The notes: generated by a model from the letters alone, not told the origin. A stretch of 45,194 nucleotides of DNA from an uncultured Acholeplasmataceae bacterium (GCA_927439925.1 CAKMKF010000011.1:1-45194); one strand, 5' to 3'; numbered from the stretch's first letter, positions 8,273 to 17,306 are shown. Translations and numbers: made by a program.

Positions 8273-9772
8273 TCAACTGTTTTTAATGATTGAAATAAGT
8301 TCTTGAAGTTGGAAATCTAGCGAGCTATCTCTTAAATCTTCTAAGTATTCGTCAAAAATGATTTTAGAAACTTCAAAATTGATTTGATCAACACCTGTTA
8401 GAGCATGTGTCTCATTAAATGATAGAACTGCATCTTCTGTTTTTTGGTCAAAATAACCATCAGTTCGTAGAATTTCAGTTCCTGTAAGGTCTAATTTATA
8501 ATTTAAAAATGCTTGGTAAGTAGTTAATGATTCTGAAACCATATCGAGTGAAAGTGATTCAACAAAAAATGGGATATCTATTTGTTGAACACCTGATTGT
8601 GAAATTGGAGTTACTACGAGTGGAACTTCAGCTACATTTTTACCATTGTCATAAAACCATTCACCTTCTGTATAAGCTAGAGAATAACGAACCCCCTCAA
8701 TATCTCTTAATCTAACTTGATTTTGGTAAACACCTTTTCCATATGACTCTTCCCCAAATAATTCGTATCCACCTCTAGTATTTAAGGAAGCAGCAAGCAC
8801 CTCAGCTGCAGATGCTGAATTATTATTGATTAAGATTTTGATATCATATGGTTTTGGACTGATTAATCCACCATAAAAGTATTGAACTTTTCCAGTTTTT
8901 GGTACCATGGTGAATGCAGGATTGTCTAAATCTCTAACGAGCAATTGTTGAACGATTCCTGGGAATGCACCATCAACACCTTGGTTATGCAATGCAGATA
9001 ATGAACCACCTGGATTATCTCTTAAATCAAGAATTAAAGTTTTATTTTCTCCTAATAAAGTCGATTCTTCTAAAGATTTTAAGATCTCAGCAAATACTTG
9101 AGCAGTACCTAAACCATTAGATTCAGCAGCAAACTGTGTTATTTTAATATAAGCTATATCATTTTCGTTCAAATTCACTGAATAAGCTGTAGGGGTTGCG
9201 AATTCAGAGTATGTTATATCTTTATAAGAAACTTCTGTACTTTCTGGTGATAAAACAATTAATCTTTTCGTATCGTTTAACTCACCTTGAAGATAGCTTA
9301 ATACCTCTGTTTCACCAGATAGACTATCAAATAGAATTTCTACATTATCGATGACGATGCCTACAACAAGATCGTTTGGATAAAGCACTTGATGTGCAGC
9401 ACTTCCGTAAAAAACATTCGTTATTCTAATGTTATTATCTTCAAATACCAAATTAATACCAATACCAACAAAAGTCTCATTATCTGAAGGAGTAGCATTT
9501 AAAGGAGTTGATACAAGTCTTGTGTATGGATCGTTATTCGATTGTGCATATGAACTAATGGTTGCTCGCATTGATTCAATAAACGCATTGAGTTCATCTG
9601 TTTCATCAATATCGTAATAATAATATCTTTCAAAGCTTTCAGTGATGAGACTAAACATGTCATCACCATTTCCAACTGGTACTTCGGGTAAGATACGTGA
9701 AGAGAAAAAACCTGCAAGAAATGCGAGGACTACACTAATTAAAAATAATATCCCTAATTTTTTCTCTACCAT
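8273..9772 (-). CDS. S41 family C-terminal processing peptidase (CtpA/Tsp-like)
   Basis: A membrane-anchored serine protease that clips C-termini of extracytoplasmic proteins. Residues 5-25 are a single membrane anchor (LGILFLISVVLAFLAGFF) with no lipobox, so the body faces outside. Residues about 95-185 form a PDZ domain starting FVGIGINLVF, and 200-375 the S41 core with ILDLRDNPGG, the SASAAE box whose Ser321 is the nucleophile and SYGKG with Lys346; the 25-residue spacing of this Ser-Lys dyad matches E. coli Tsp. The last 70 residues (about 430-490: TDGYFDQKTEDAVLSFNE) resemble a PG_binding_1 domain. Start ATG has GGGAGGA upstream and overlaps the yitT stop by seven bases. Usual size for the family. 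Confidence 0.92.
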   Translation of the reverse strand: MVEKKLGILFLISVVLAFLAGFFSSRILPEVPVGNGDDMFSLITESFERYYYYDIDETDELNAFIESMRATISSYAQSNNDPYTRLVSTPLNATPSDNETFVGIGINLVFEDNNIRITNVFYGSAAHQVLYPNDLVVGIVIDNVEILFDSLSGETEVLSYLQGELNDTKRLIVLSPESTEVSYKDITYSEFATPTAYSVNLNENDIAYIKITQFAAESNGLGTAQVFAEILKSLEESTLLGENKTLILDLRDNPGGSLSALHNQGVDGAFPGIVQQLLVRDLDNPAFTMVPKTGKVQYFYGGLISPKPYDIKILINNNSASAAEVLAASLNTRGGYELFGEESYGKGVYQNQVRLRDIEGVRYSLAYTEGEWFYDNGKNVAEVPLVVTPISQSGVQQIDIPFFVESLSLDMVSESLTTYQAFLNYKLDLTGTEILRTDGYFDQKTEDAVLSFNETHALTGVDQINFEVSKIIFDEYLEDLRDSSLDFQLQELISIIKNS

Positions 9773-10626
9773 TTTGCGTCCTCCCTTGAAAATCCTTGTC
9801 CAAGAGCTTCTTTAGTCTTGGTAACGAATGTGAATGCCGTAGGATCTGTTTCTTTAATAATCATTTTGAATGGATATAATTCTCTTCTATCTACTGTACA
9901 TATGATTAATTCTTTATCTTGTTTGGAGTAACCACCGACAACTTTAACTTTGGTTAGTCCACGATCAATTTTTTCATAAATTCGTTTTTGTAATAGATCA
10001 CTATTTGTACTCACAATGAAGACTGTGTATCCAGCTTTACCTTCTATGGCTAATCGATCAACGATGATACCAATAATAATCATCGATCCTACTGCATATA
10101 ATCCCAATTGAAAATTAATGAGCATCGCTACAAAGATGACTGCACCATCCGTAAAATACATAGCTGTAGAAAATGGGATGTTTAAAAACTTATTTAAGAT
10201 GCGTTGAACAACATCAATTCCACCTGTAGTTCCATTATTTCTAACAACTATACCAAGACCTGCACCAATGAAAATTCCACCAAAAGTCGCTCCTATTAAT
10301 AGTGGACTTTCGGTCATATGTCTCATAAAGTAGTTGGAATCTATTGTTTTTTCTAATATAAAGATAATGGTTGGTGACAGTAGAGTTGCGTAGACTGTTT
10401 TATAGAAAAACACTTTACCTAAAAACAAACCACCAATAATGAGTAAAATAATATTTGCAACATACATAAATAGACTGACTGGAATTTGATCTTGAAGTAA
10501 GACTGAAACCCCCATTACACCACCGATTACAAGACCTAAAGGTAATAAGAAAAAATAGAAACCTAAGGATAGTAAGACTACTCCTATTGTGATTTCTAAA
10601 ATTTCACGACGTTTTGCATTATTCAT
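9766..10626 (-). CDS. yitT: YitT family membrane protein (DUF161 + DUF2179)
   Basis: A 286-residue integral membrane protein with about five to six membrane segments in the first 200 residues (for example EITIGVVLLSLGFYFFLLPL and GATFGGIFIGAGLGIVV with NNGTTGGIDV) and a cytosolic C-terminal DUF2179 domain (about 205-285: GYTVFIVSTNSDLLQKRIYE). Start ATG 10626 has GCAGGTGA six bases upstream; a GTG three codons further upstream sits in that ribosome site. The gene overlaps prfB by eight bases and the protease by seven, so it is translationally coupled at both ends. Family members are widespread in Firmicutes and their function is unknown; a transport or membrane-homeostasis role is only a guess. 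Confidence 0.92.
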   Translation of the reverse strand: MNNAKRREILEITIGVVLLSLGFYFFLLPLGLVIGGVMGVSVLLQDQIPVSLFMYVANIILLIIGGLFLGKVFFYKTVYATLLSPTIIFILEKTIDSNYFMRHMTESPLLIGATFGGIFIGAGLGIVVRNNGTTGGIDVVQRILNKFLNIPFSTAMYFTDGAVIFVAMLINFQLGLYAVGSMIIIGIIVDRLAIEGKAGYTVFIVSTNSDLLQKRIYEKIDRGLTKVKVVGGYSKQDKELIICTVDRRELYPFKMIIKETDPTAFTFVTKTKEALGQGFSREDAKW

Positions 10627-11719
10627 TGTTGTCACCTGCTTTTAAGTAAGCATTGATAAATCCATCGATTTCTCCGTCCATAACTAAATCAACTTGAGAA
10701 ACTTCGTAATTGGTTCGATGATCTTTAACCATTTGATAAGGATGGAAGACGTAGGATCTAATTTGTGAACCCCATCCTATTTCTTTTTGTTCGCCTTTAA
10801 TCGCTTTAATATTTTCCTCTTGTTTCTTGATTTCTTCTAGCACAAGCTTTGATTTTAAAACAGTCATCGCAGATTCTTTATTTTTTAATTGGCTACGTTC
10901 ATTTTGACATGTGACAACGATATTGGTAGGTAGATGTGTAATTCTTACTGCAGAGTCTGTCGTATTGACAGATTGTCCACCAGCACCACCACTTCGATAT
11001 ACATCGATTTTAATATCTTCATCTTTAATCTCAATTTCGATATCATCATTGATTTCTGGAATGACATCTAGTGAAGCGAATGATGTATGTCTTCTTGCAT
11101 TGGAATCAAAAGGAGATATTCTAACTAAGCGATGTACTCCACGTTCTGCTTTTAAATATCCATAAGCATATGGTCCTTTTATTAGTACAGTAACGCTTTT
11201 AATTCCCGCTTCTTCACCTGATTGATAATCTAGAACTTCAATTTTAAACTTTCTACGTTGTGCATATCTAGTATACATTCGATATAGCATATCTGCCCAG
11301 TCTTGCGACTCAGTTCCGCCAGCACCAGGATGAAGTTCAATTATTGCGTTACTGTTGTCATATGGTCCGTTGAGTAATGTTTCAATTTCGAATGCTTTCA
11401 AATCTTTTTGAAGAGTTTCGATGTCATTTTCTAAAATTGTCCATTCTTCAGTTCCTTCTTCACTAATTGAAAACCATTCGACAAGATTTTTATATTTTTT
11501 TTCTAAAGCAAAGAAATCGTCAAGTTTTTGACGAATTTCGGTTGCTTCTTTTGAAGTTTTTTTAGCTGAATTTTGATTACTCCAAAAATTTGGTTCTTGC
11601 ATAAGAAGATTTAATTTCTTATAGTCGCTCTCAAGTTTTTCTGGATTAATTGCTTTGTTTAAATCATTGATGCTTTCTTCAAATAAAGATAATATTTTAT
11701 TGACTTCATATGTTTCCAA
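10619..11719 (-). CDS. prfB: Peptide chain release factor 2
   Basis: RF2 releases the finished polypeptide at UGA and UAA stops. The 366-residue protein has the SPF anticodon-mimic tripeptide (VRISPFDS) and the peptidyl-hydrolase GGQ loop (SGGAGGQSVNTT). It is encoded in a single frame: the +1 programmed frameshift (CUU UGA C near codon 25) that autoregulates RF2 in most bacteria is absent, since codons 20-35 read through without a TGA. Start is a TTG preceded by AAGGGGGT. It lies 13 bases after secA, a pairing known from many Firmicutes. Presence of RF2 shows that UGA is a stop in this genome. Confidence 0.97.
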   Translation of the reverse strand: METYEVNKILSLFEESINDLNKAINPEKLESDYKKLNLLMQEPNFWSNQNSAKKTSKEATEIRQKLDDFFALEKKYKNLVEWFSISEEGTEEWTILENDIETLQKDLKAFEIETLLNGPYDNSNAIIELHPGAGGTESQDWADMLYRMYTRYAQRRKFKIEVLDYQSGEEAGIKSVTVLIKGPYAYGYLKAERGVHRLVRISPFDSNARRHTSFASLDVIPEINDDIEIEIKDEDIKIDVYRSGGAGGQSVNTTDSAVRITHLPTNIVVTCQNERSQLKNKESAMTVLKSKLVLEEIKKQEENIKAIKGEQKEIGWGSQIRSYVFHPYQMVKDHRTNYEVSQVDLVMDGEIDGFINAYLKAGDNNE

Positions 11720-11732
11720 GAAAAGTACCCCC

Positions 11733-14201
11733 TTAACGCCAAGGCTGATTTCTTCTATCTCTGTTTTTTCTTACTTTTGGCTTTTTAGGTTTAGCGTCTG
11801 TTCGACCTTCATTGGTTTGTGTATTTTTAACAACTGCTTCACGCTCAACATTATATTGAATTTGAGCACGAATTGCGTATCTTGCAATGTCATTAGAAAT
11901 ATTTTTAACCATTTCATTAAACATTTCAAGACCCTGTTTTTGATAAATAACTAAAGGACTTTGCTGAGCATATGCCTGTAGAGATACACCTTGTCTAAGT
12001 TCACTCATTGTGTCAATATGACGCATCCAGTAGGTATCAATGACTCTTAACATAACTACTTTTAAGAACTCGTTATAAACTTCTGGTGGAACTTGACTCT
12101 TTTTACGATCAAGCTCTAATTCTGCAATTTCTAGAATATGATCTTTTAATTCATTTTCATCCATTTTTTCGATTTCTTCTTTGATTAAAGTGTTTGGCAT
12201 GAAAATATTTCCGTTAAAGGTTGCGATGATGTTGTCATCATCTATCTTGAATTGGTTTTTTCCAACTGGATGGATAAACTGTTGTAACGTATTTGATAAA
12301 CTATTTCTAACTGTATTTCTAACTTGATCTTCAATGGATGGAAGTGTTAAAACATCACGACGTTCTTTATAAATAATTTCTCTTTGTTTACGTAGTACAT
12401 CATCATATTTTAAGACATTCTTACGTGAATCGTAGTTATTTCCTTCGATTCTTTTTTGTGCACTTGTCACAAATCTAGAAAATAGTTTAGATGAAAGTGG
12501 TTGTCCAGTTGTATTTAATCTTTCCAACATTTCAATTCTTCTTTTAAAGGTTTCACCACCGAAACGCATCATCAATTCATCTTCAGCTGAAAGGTAAAAT
12601 CTTGAGTAACCTGGGTCACCTTGACGACCAGCACGACCACGTAACTGATTGTCAATACGTCTTGATTCATGACGTTCACTACCGATAACCGCTAAACCGC
12701 CTAATGCAACAACACCTGGCCCAAGTTTAATATCCGTACCACGACCAGCCATATTGGTAGCAATCGTAACAGATCCTAAGAAACCTGCTTTAGCAACAAT
12801 TTCAGCTTCTCTTTCATGATTCTTCGCATTTAAGACTTCGTGAGGAATTCTTCTTGCCTTCAGCATTCTTGATAAATCTTCTGAAGTTTCAACAGCTATT
12901 GTACCAATTAGCATTGGTTGTCCAATTTGATGTCTTGCTTCTACTTCATCAACAAGAGCTTTAAATTTTTCCTCTAGGTTTGCGTATATGTAATCTGGTT
13001 CATCTTTTCTAATGACTGGAGCATTGGTAGGAACTTCAACAACATCCATGTTATAAATGTCTCTAAATTCTTCTTCCTCAGTCTTCGCAGTACCTGTCAT
13101 ACCAGAAAGTTTTTTATACATTCTAAAAAAGTTCTGATAAGTAATGGTTGCTACAGTCACGGTTTCCTTCTTAACTTGAACGCCTTCTTTGGCTTCCAAA
13201 GCTTGATGCAGACCCTCAGAGAACTGACGTCCTCTTAAGATACGACCGGTAAACTGGTCAACAATTAATACTTCATCGTTATCAACGACATACTCTTTAT
13301 CTCTAGCCATAATATGATTTGCACGTAGTGCGTTATTGATATGATGAACTAAAGTAACATGTTTTAAATCATATAAGTTTTCTAATTGGAAAATTTGTTC
13401 TGCTTTTTTAATTCCCGATGGAGTTAATGCGATACTCTTGGATTCCAAATCAATTTCAAAATCTTCATCGCGAAGTGATTTAGAGAATCGATCTGCAGCT
13501 TGATATAAGTTATGATTATTTTTAGAACCACCAGAAATAATTAATGGCGTTCTAGCTTCGTCAATTAAAATGGAGTCTACTTCATCGATTATTGCATAAT
13601 TAAGTCCACGTTGAGCAACCATATCTTTAGCATATAAAACCATGTGATCTCTTAAATAGTCAAACCCTAATTCAGAGTTCGTTGAGTATAAGATATCGCA
13701 GTCATAAGCGTCTTTTTTTTGTTCTCTTGTTAAATCTCTTAAGTTTAGACCAACAGTTAAGCCTAAAAAGCGGAATAAATCTCCGATTTCACCTTCTGCT
13801 TCACGTTTAGCCAAATATTCATTGACGGTAACAATATGAACACCTTCACCATTTAATGCACTTAAATATGCTGGCATAACTGCTGTTAACGTTTTACCTT
13901 CACCAGTTCTCATTTCAGCGATATTACCATGAAATATAGCAACAGCACCTAATACCTGTACATAATAAGGAAATAATTTGGTAACACGTCTAGATGCTTC
14001 TCTAACGACAGCAAAAGCTTCTGGCATAATACTTTCTAATGATTCACCCTTTTGATATCTATCTTTAAAGAGAGTTGTCTTTTGAGTAAGTTCATCATCT
14101 GTTAACTTTTCTGTTTCTGCTTCAAGAGAAAAAACGACATCTGCAATTTTTTTGGCATCTTTAATTTCTCTTTTACCTGGGTCAAACCATTTTTTTAACA
14201 T
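11733..14201 (-). CDS. secA: Preprotein translocase ATPase SecA
   Basis: SecA drives secretory proteins through the SecYEG channel using ATP. The 822-residue protein has motif I MRTGEGKTLTA, Walker B region IIDEVDSILIDEARTP, the preprotein-binding domain, MAGRGTDIKLG and QLRGRAGRQGDPG, then the helical scaffold and wing domains. It ends in a basic tail (KPKVRKNRDRRNQPWR); the zinc-binding SEC-C motif (CxCxSGxxxKxC) is absent, so it is a short SecA. The ATG has AAAGGATG upstream. First gene of secA-prfB-yitT-protease-recX, starting about 45 bases after the candidate promoter. Confidence 0.98.
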   Translation of the reverse strand: MLKKWFDPGKREIKDAKKIADVVFSLEAETEKLTDDELTQKTTLFKDRYQKGESLESIMPEAFAVVREASRRVTKLFPYYVQVLGAVAIFHGNIAEMRTGEGKTLTAVMPAYLSALNGEGVHIVTVNEYLAKREAEGEIGDLFRFLGLTVGLNLRDLTREQKKDAYDCDILYSTNSELGFDYLRDHMVLYAKDMVAQRGLNYAIIDEVDSILIDEARTPLIISGGSKNNHNLYQAADRFSKSLRDEDFEIDLESKSIALTPSGIKKAEQIFQLENLYDLKHVTLVHHINNALRANHIMARDKEYVVDNDEVLIVDQFTGRILRGRQFSEGLHQALEAKEGVQVKKETVTVATITYQNFFRMYKKLSGMTGTAKTEEEEFRDIYNMDVVEVPTNAPVIRKDEPDYIYANLEEKFKALVDEVEARHQIGQPMLIGTIAVETSEDLSRMLKARRIPHEVLNAKNHEREAEIVAKAGFLGSVTIATNMAGRGTDIKLGPGVVALGGLAVIGSERHESRRIDNQLRGRAGRQGDPGYSRFYLSAEDELMMRFGGETFKRRIEMLERLNTTGQPLSSKLFSRFVTSAQKRIEGNNYDSRKNVLKYDDVLRKQREIIYKERRDVLTLPSIEDQVRNTVRNSLSNTLQQFIHPVGKNQFKIDDDNIIATFNGNIFMPNTLIKEEIEKMDENELKDHILEIAELELDRKKSQVPPEVYNEFLKVVMLRVIDTYWMRHIDTMSELRQGVSLQAYAQQSPLVIYQKQGLEMFNEMVKNISNDIARYAIRAQIQYNVEREAVVKNTQTNEGRTDAKPKKPKVRKNRDRRNQPWR

Positions 14202-14226
14202 AGATACACATCCTTTACGTTCTTTA

Positions 14227-14258
14227 TTATATTACTATAATACAGGTGTTTTTACAAG
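14227..14258 (-). promoter_or_regulatory. Candidate secA promoter
   Basis: Reading leftwards, TTGTAA (14258-14253) is followed by several overlapping -10 candidates: TAATAT at 17 bases (14235-14230) and TATAAT at 20 bases (14232-14227). The region between secA and the lemA terminators is otherwise non-coding. Confidence 0.45.
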
Positions 14259-14303
14259 CGATTTCACTGTTTATGGGATTTTAACATAATTTGATAAATC
14301 ATT

Positions 14304-14341
14304 AAAAAAGAATGGATTGGTAATAAAATTAATCCATTCTT
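14304..14341 (-). terminator. Second terminator behind lemA
   Basis: Reading leftwards, an 11-base perfect stem AAGAATGGATT/AATCCATTCTT (14341-14331 with 14318-14308), 12-base loop, then a run of six Ts. It backs up the terminator that overlaps the lemA stop region. Confidence 0.8.
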
Positions 14342-14373
14342 GAATAACTATATAATCGCTTTATAAAGGTATT

Positions 14374-14400
14374 AAAAAAATAAGACGCCAATGGCATCTT
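14374..14400 (-). terminator. First terminator behind lemA
   Basis: Reading leftwards, AAGATGCC (14400-14393) pairs with GGCGTCTT (14389-14382) around a 3-base loop, followed by a T-rich tract. The one non-Watson-Crick position is a G-U pair only in the minus-strand RNA, which confirms the direction. It begins one base after the lemA stop. Confidence 0.85.
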
Positions 14401-14401
14401 A

Positions 14402-14968
14402 TTAGAAATCAAATTTAACGTCTTCTCTTTTAAGCGCTTCAGCTTCAAAGAATGCACGTTTTTCAAACTTCTTCCAATTCGCAATGATATTGCTTGGGAA
14501 TACAACAACTTTTTGGTTGTAGTAAGATACGTTTGAATTGTAAACACGTCTTGCTGCTTGAAGGTTTTCTTCTACTTCAGCAGAAGCATCTTGTAGCTTA
14601 CCAATATTTTGAGAAGCTTTTAGATCTGGGTATTGTTCAACGACCACATTGATTGCTTGAAGACCTCTTGAGACTTCATTGGCAAATTCTTGTTTTTCAG
14701 CCATTGGAGCTCCATGAGATGGTTGTCTCATCGCAACTACTTTAGTCAATGTTTCTTGCTCATGCTTCATGTAACCTTTAGCAGCTGAAAACATTTTAGA
14801 TAGAAGATCAAAACGTTTAGTAAGCGCGACATCGATGCTTGATTCCGATTCATCGATTTTTACAAGCATTCTTCTAAATGAATTGATGGTACTAATCACC
14901 CATCCCAATACTACAACAAATAGAAACCCTAAACCTAATACGATGTATAAAACTGTATAATCTGTCAT
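14402..14968 (-). CDS. lemA: LemA family membrane protein
   Basis: A 188-residue LemA protein: one N-terminal membrane helix (VLYIVLGLGFLFVVVLGWVI, about residues 6-25) followed by a long helical bundle with the family signature around residues 30-60 (ESSIDVALTKRFDLLSKM) and VYNSNVSYYNQKVVVFPSNIIA near 145. Short outside N-terminus and cytosolic bundle are predicted for the family. The biochemical role of LemA is unknown. It is preceded 15 bases upstream by the DUF3137 gene, a common LemA partner, and has AAGGAGAG as ribosome site. No internal promoter seen, so it should be cotranscribed with metK. Confidence 0.93.
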   Translation of the reverse strand: MTDYTVLYIVLGLGFLFVVVLGWVISTINSFRRMLVKIDESESSIDVALTKRFDLLSKMFSAAKGYMKHEQETLTKVVAMRQPSHGAPMAEKQEFANEVSRGLQAINVVVEQYPDLKASQNIGKLQDASAEVEENLQAARRVYNSNVSYYNQKVVVFPSNIIANWKKFEKRAFFEAEALKREDVKFDF

Positions 14969-14983
14969 TTTTTTCTCTCCTTT

Positions 14984-15886
14984 CTAAAGAGGGTTCTTGA
15001 ATTTAGAACTATCTAATCGCAATTCATTGATGATTGCTGGTATTAGATCAATATCACCCATGAATGTTTTGAGTGATTCTTCATTAATTGGCGTTTTAAC
15101 AGATAATTCCATATAATCTCTTCTGTCATTTACACCAATGTGTAATTCATTACCTGCATAATAATATAATATAGACCCACGATGCAACTTTTCAAGCTCC
15201 ATCAGTTTTTCAATCATTGAAGATGTTATGTGATAAAATCCATACTCTTGAGTTGAGGCGTAAATCGCGAATTTCTTGTTAAATTCAATACTTTCAGTAT
15301 CGATTTTAACTAATCCTCTTGTGTTGACTTGATAGCCTCTACCTTCACAAATCTTTAAGACATCTTTAAATCTTCTTTCAAATTGATAGATGTACCATCT
15401 ACCTTTGAAATATGTTTGATAAGAGACATGAACATTTCCTTTTGAATCTCTCGTTTCAACACGTTCTTTTAAATCAACATCTGAAACTTGGAAGTTAACC
15501 CCTTTATAGGATCCTCGAATATAGTCTTCACCATGAAACCGGTCTGGTCTTTTAACCATACCAGTTGAGACAATAGTTGATGAAGGAATAAATCCTTTCG
15601 CATCATAGGAGACGTTATCGAATTGATCTTGTAATAAAGTTAAGATTAATTCAGATTTAATCAGTGTTCTAAATGTCTGAACATGTCGTTGAGCAACTCC
15701 TAAAAAAATGAAACCAACTAAAGCTACAATACCTGCAAGAAAAAATAATAATTCTAAACCAAATAGAAATCCTGCGATTGCAATTAATAAAGCAACCACA
15801 ATAAAGATAATTCCTCTTTTTGATTCTTTATCATACTTTTTGTATATCTCAAGTCGTTTTTGCTCTAGAACTTCAAGATTGCTCAT
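14984..15886 (-). CDS. DUF3137 domain membrane protein
   Basis: A 300-residue protein with two adjacent membrane helices (about residues 25-42 and 46-64, FIVVALLIAIAGFLFGL and LFFLAGIVALVGFIFLGV) and a C-terminal soluble DUF3137 domain containing DVDLKERVETRDSKG and YFKGRWYIYQFERRF. It carries no recognisable catalytic motif. DUF3137 proteins occur next to LemA in many bacteria, as here, which suggests they work together at the membrane; the function is not known. Start ATG has AGGTGAT upstream and lies 20 bases after the metK stop. Confidence 0.85.
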   Translation of the reverse strand: MSNLEVLEQKRLEIYKKYDKESKRGIIFIVVALLIAIAGFLFGLELLFFLAGIVALVGFIFLGVAQRHVQTFRTLIKSELILTLLQDQFDNVSYDAKGFIPSSTIVSTGMVKRPDRFHGEDYIRGSYKGVNFQVSDVDLKERVETRDSKGNVHVSYQTYFKGRWYIYQFERRFKDVLKICEGRGYQVNTRGLVKIDTESIEFNKKFAIYASTQEYGFYHITSSMIEKLMELEKLHRGSILYYYAGNELHIGVNDRRDYMELSVKTPINEESLKTFMGDIDLIPAIINELRLDSSKFKNPL

Positions 15887-15906
15887 ATTATCACCTAGTT
15901 ATTATT

Positions 15907-17055
15907 CTATAATAGATTTCTAAAAATATCAATCTTATTGAGTTTTTCCCAACTAAATGTTTCTTCTTCTCTACCAAAATGTCCGTATGCTGCAGTTTTC
16001 GCGAATATTGGTCGTTTTAATTCTAATGTTTTGATAATTGCTGAAGGTCTTAAATCAAAGTTTTTTTGAATCGCATCATAGATTTTATCAACTGAAACCT
16101 TTTCTGTACCAAAGGTGTTTACATTAACACTTACTGGTTCTGCAACTCCTATTGCATAGGCGATTTGAATTTCACATTGATCAGCAATTCCTGATCCAAC
16201 GACATTCTTAGCGATATATCTAGCCATGTATGCTGCGCTTCTATCAACCTTAGATGCATCTTTACCTGAGAATGCTCCACCACCATGGCGAGCATATCCA
16301 CCATAAGTATCGACAATAATTTTTCTTCCTGTGAGTCCTGCATCACCGTGTGGACCACCCATCACAAATCTTCCAGTTGGATTGATTTGATAAATGGTAT
16401 TGGTTGTATCGTATCCTTTTAGAATAGGTTTTAATACATGCTCATGAATTTCTTTTTTAAGATCCTCTTGGTTCCATTCTTCATCATGTTGCGTGGAAAG
16501 TACAACTGTATGAATAGACGTTGGATAGTTATTTTCATCATATTCGACAGTGACTTGAGTTTTACCATCTGGACGTAGTCCTGGGATAATATTTAACTTT
16601 CTAACTTCACTCAAACGTTTTGCTAATCGATGCGATAAATCAATTGGAAGTGGCATTAAATTGACTGTTTCGTTACATGCGTAACCAAACATCAAGCCTT
16701 GATCTCCAGCTCCTTGTTCTTTATTTTCTTTTTCATCAACACCGAGTGCGATATCAGGTGATTGAGGTTTAATTCTAACATCAACAACGACATCATCAGC
16801 ATTATAACCATATTCTTTTTTATTGTATCCAATATGATGGATAGCTTTTCTAACTACAAATTCAAAATCGATTGTAGCGTTGGTTGTTATCTCACCAAAA
16901 AGTAGGGCATAATCAGTTGTTACTGCTGTTTCACAAGCAACTCTTGAATTTGGATCTTGCTCTAATACTGCATCTAAAATGGAATCAGAAATAAAGTCTG
17001 CGACTTTATCTGGATGTCCTTCTGTTACGGATTCACTGCTAAATAATTTTCTCAT
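15907..17055 (-). CDS. metK: S-adenosylmethionine synthase
   Basis: Makes S-adenosylmethionine from methionine and ATP, the methyl donor of the cell. The 382-residue protein has [17 protein letters not shown] at the N-terminus, [12 protein letters not shown] (residues about 115-127), and the P-loop-like [19 protein letters not shown] near 255-275. Full family length. Start ATG has AAAGGAAAT upstream. It is preceded by a SAM riboswitch and a consensus promoter, so expression should fall when SAM is plentiful. DUF3137 and lemA follow 20 and 15 bases apart without a terminator. Confidence 0.98.
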   Translation of the reverse strand: MRKLFSSESVTEGHPDKVADFISDSILDAVLEQDPNSRVACETAVTTDYALLFGEITTNATIDFEFVVRKAIHHIGYNKKEYGYNADDVVVDVRIKPQSPDIALGVDEKENKEQGAGDQGLMFGYACNETVNLMPLPIDLSHRLAKRLSEVRKLNIIPGLRPDGKTQVTVEYDENNYPTSIHTVVLSTQHDEEWNQEDLKKEIHEHVLKPILKGYDTTNTIYQINPTGRFVMGGPHGDAGLTGRKIIVDTYGGYARHGGGAFSGKDASKVDRSAAYMARYIAKNVVGSGIADQCEIQIAYAIGVAEPVSVNVNTFGTEKVSVDKIYDAIQKNFDLRPSAIIKTLELKRPIFAKTAAYGHFGREEETFSWEKLNKIDIFRNLL

Positions 17056-17082
17056 GTTCTATTTCCTTTCGTTTAAACATAT

Positions 17083-17110
17083 AAAAAGCGCTCTTCTCAA
17101 GGAAAAGCGC
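17083..17110 (-). terminator. Riboswitch-controlled terminator of metK
   Basis: Reading leftwards, GCGCTTTTC (17110-17102) pairs with GAAGAGCGC (17096-17088), nine base pairs with one G-U, five-base loop, then TTTTTAT. Its left arm contains the bases that pair with the antiterminator of the SAM riboswitch. Confidence 0.9.
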
Positions 17111-17224
17111 CATTAATGGTATTTTTCCTTATTGATGGGTTATTTTTACCCCTCGTGGGAAGCACCTAATCAAATAGGTTGCTGCTACTTCGTCGGTCAC
17201 TGGCCTCCATAGCTCTGAATAAGT
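17083..17224 (-). ncRNA. SAM-I (S-box) riboswitch upstream of metK
   Basis: Reading leftwards, the leader holds the S-box core: P1 left arm CTTATT (17223-17218), CAGAG, GGAGG, the CGAAG...GCAACC region, the hairpin AACC-UAUUUGAUUA-GGUGC, a P4 hairpin GGGGUAAAAAUAACCC, and the P1 right arm AATAAG (17133-17128). The expression platform is complete: AAGGAAAA (17130-17123), overlapping the P1 right arm, can pair with TTTTCCTT (17106-17099), which is part of the terminator stem. Bound SAM stabilises P1, frees the terminator and stops transcription; without SAM the antiterminator forms. Some loop positions differ from consensus, so the exact class should be checked by covariance model. Confidence 0.9.
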
Positions 17225-17253
17225 AATACTTATTATTTTTTTATTACCGATTT

Positions 17254-17282
17254 ATAATACATGATAATACAAGATAAGTCAA
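17254..17282 (-). promoter_or_regulatory. metK promoter
   Basis: Reading leftwards, TTGACT (17282-17277), exactly 17 bases, then TATTAT (17259-17254). Near-consensus sigma-A promoter; the start point would be about 25 bases before riboswitch helix P1. Confidence 0.85.
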
Positions 17283-17306
17283 GAATTTTAATAAGATTTT
17301 TAGTGA

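Noticed and set aside
11655-11719. Possible RF2 programmed frameshift before the prfB start
   Set aside because: AAGGGGGTACTTTTC resembles the frameshift Shine-Dalgarno but lies upstream of the TTG start and is simply its ribosome site; the protein already aligns with RF2 from its first helix and no UGA interrupts it.
14329-14547. 72-codon minus frame across the lemA end
   Set aside because: It crosses two terminator hairpins and overlaps lemA in another frame; no ribosome site.
17283-17306. Terminator behind the HD-GYP-like gene
   Set aside because: Only a weak A/T pairing (TTTTTA with TAAAAA) without G-C pairs or clean T run; not called.
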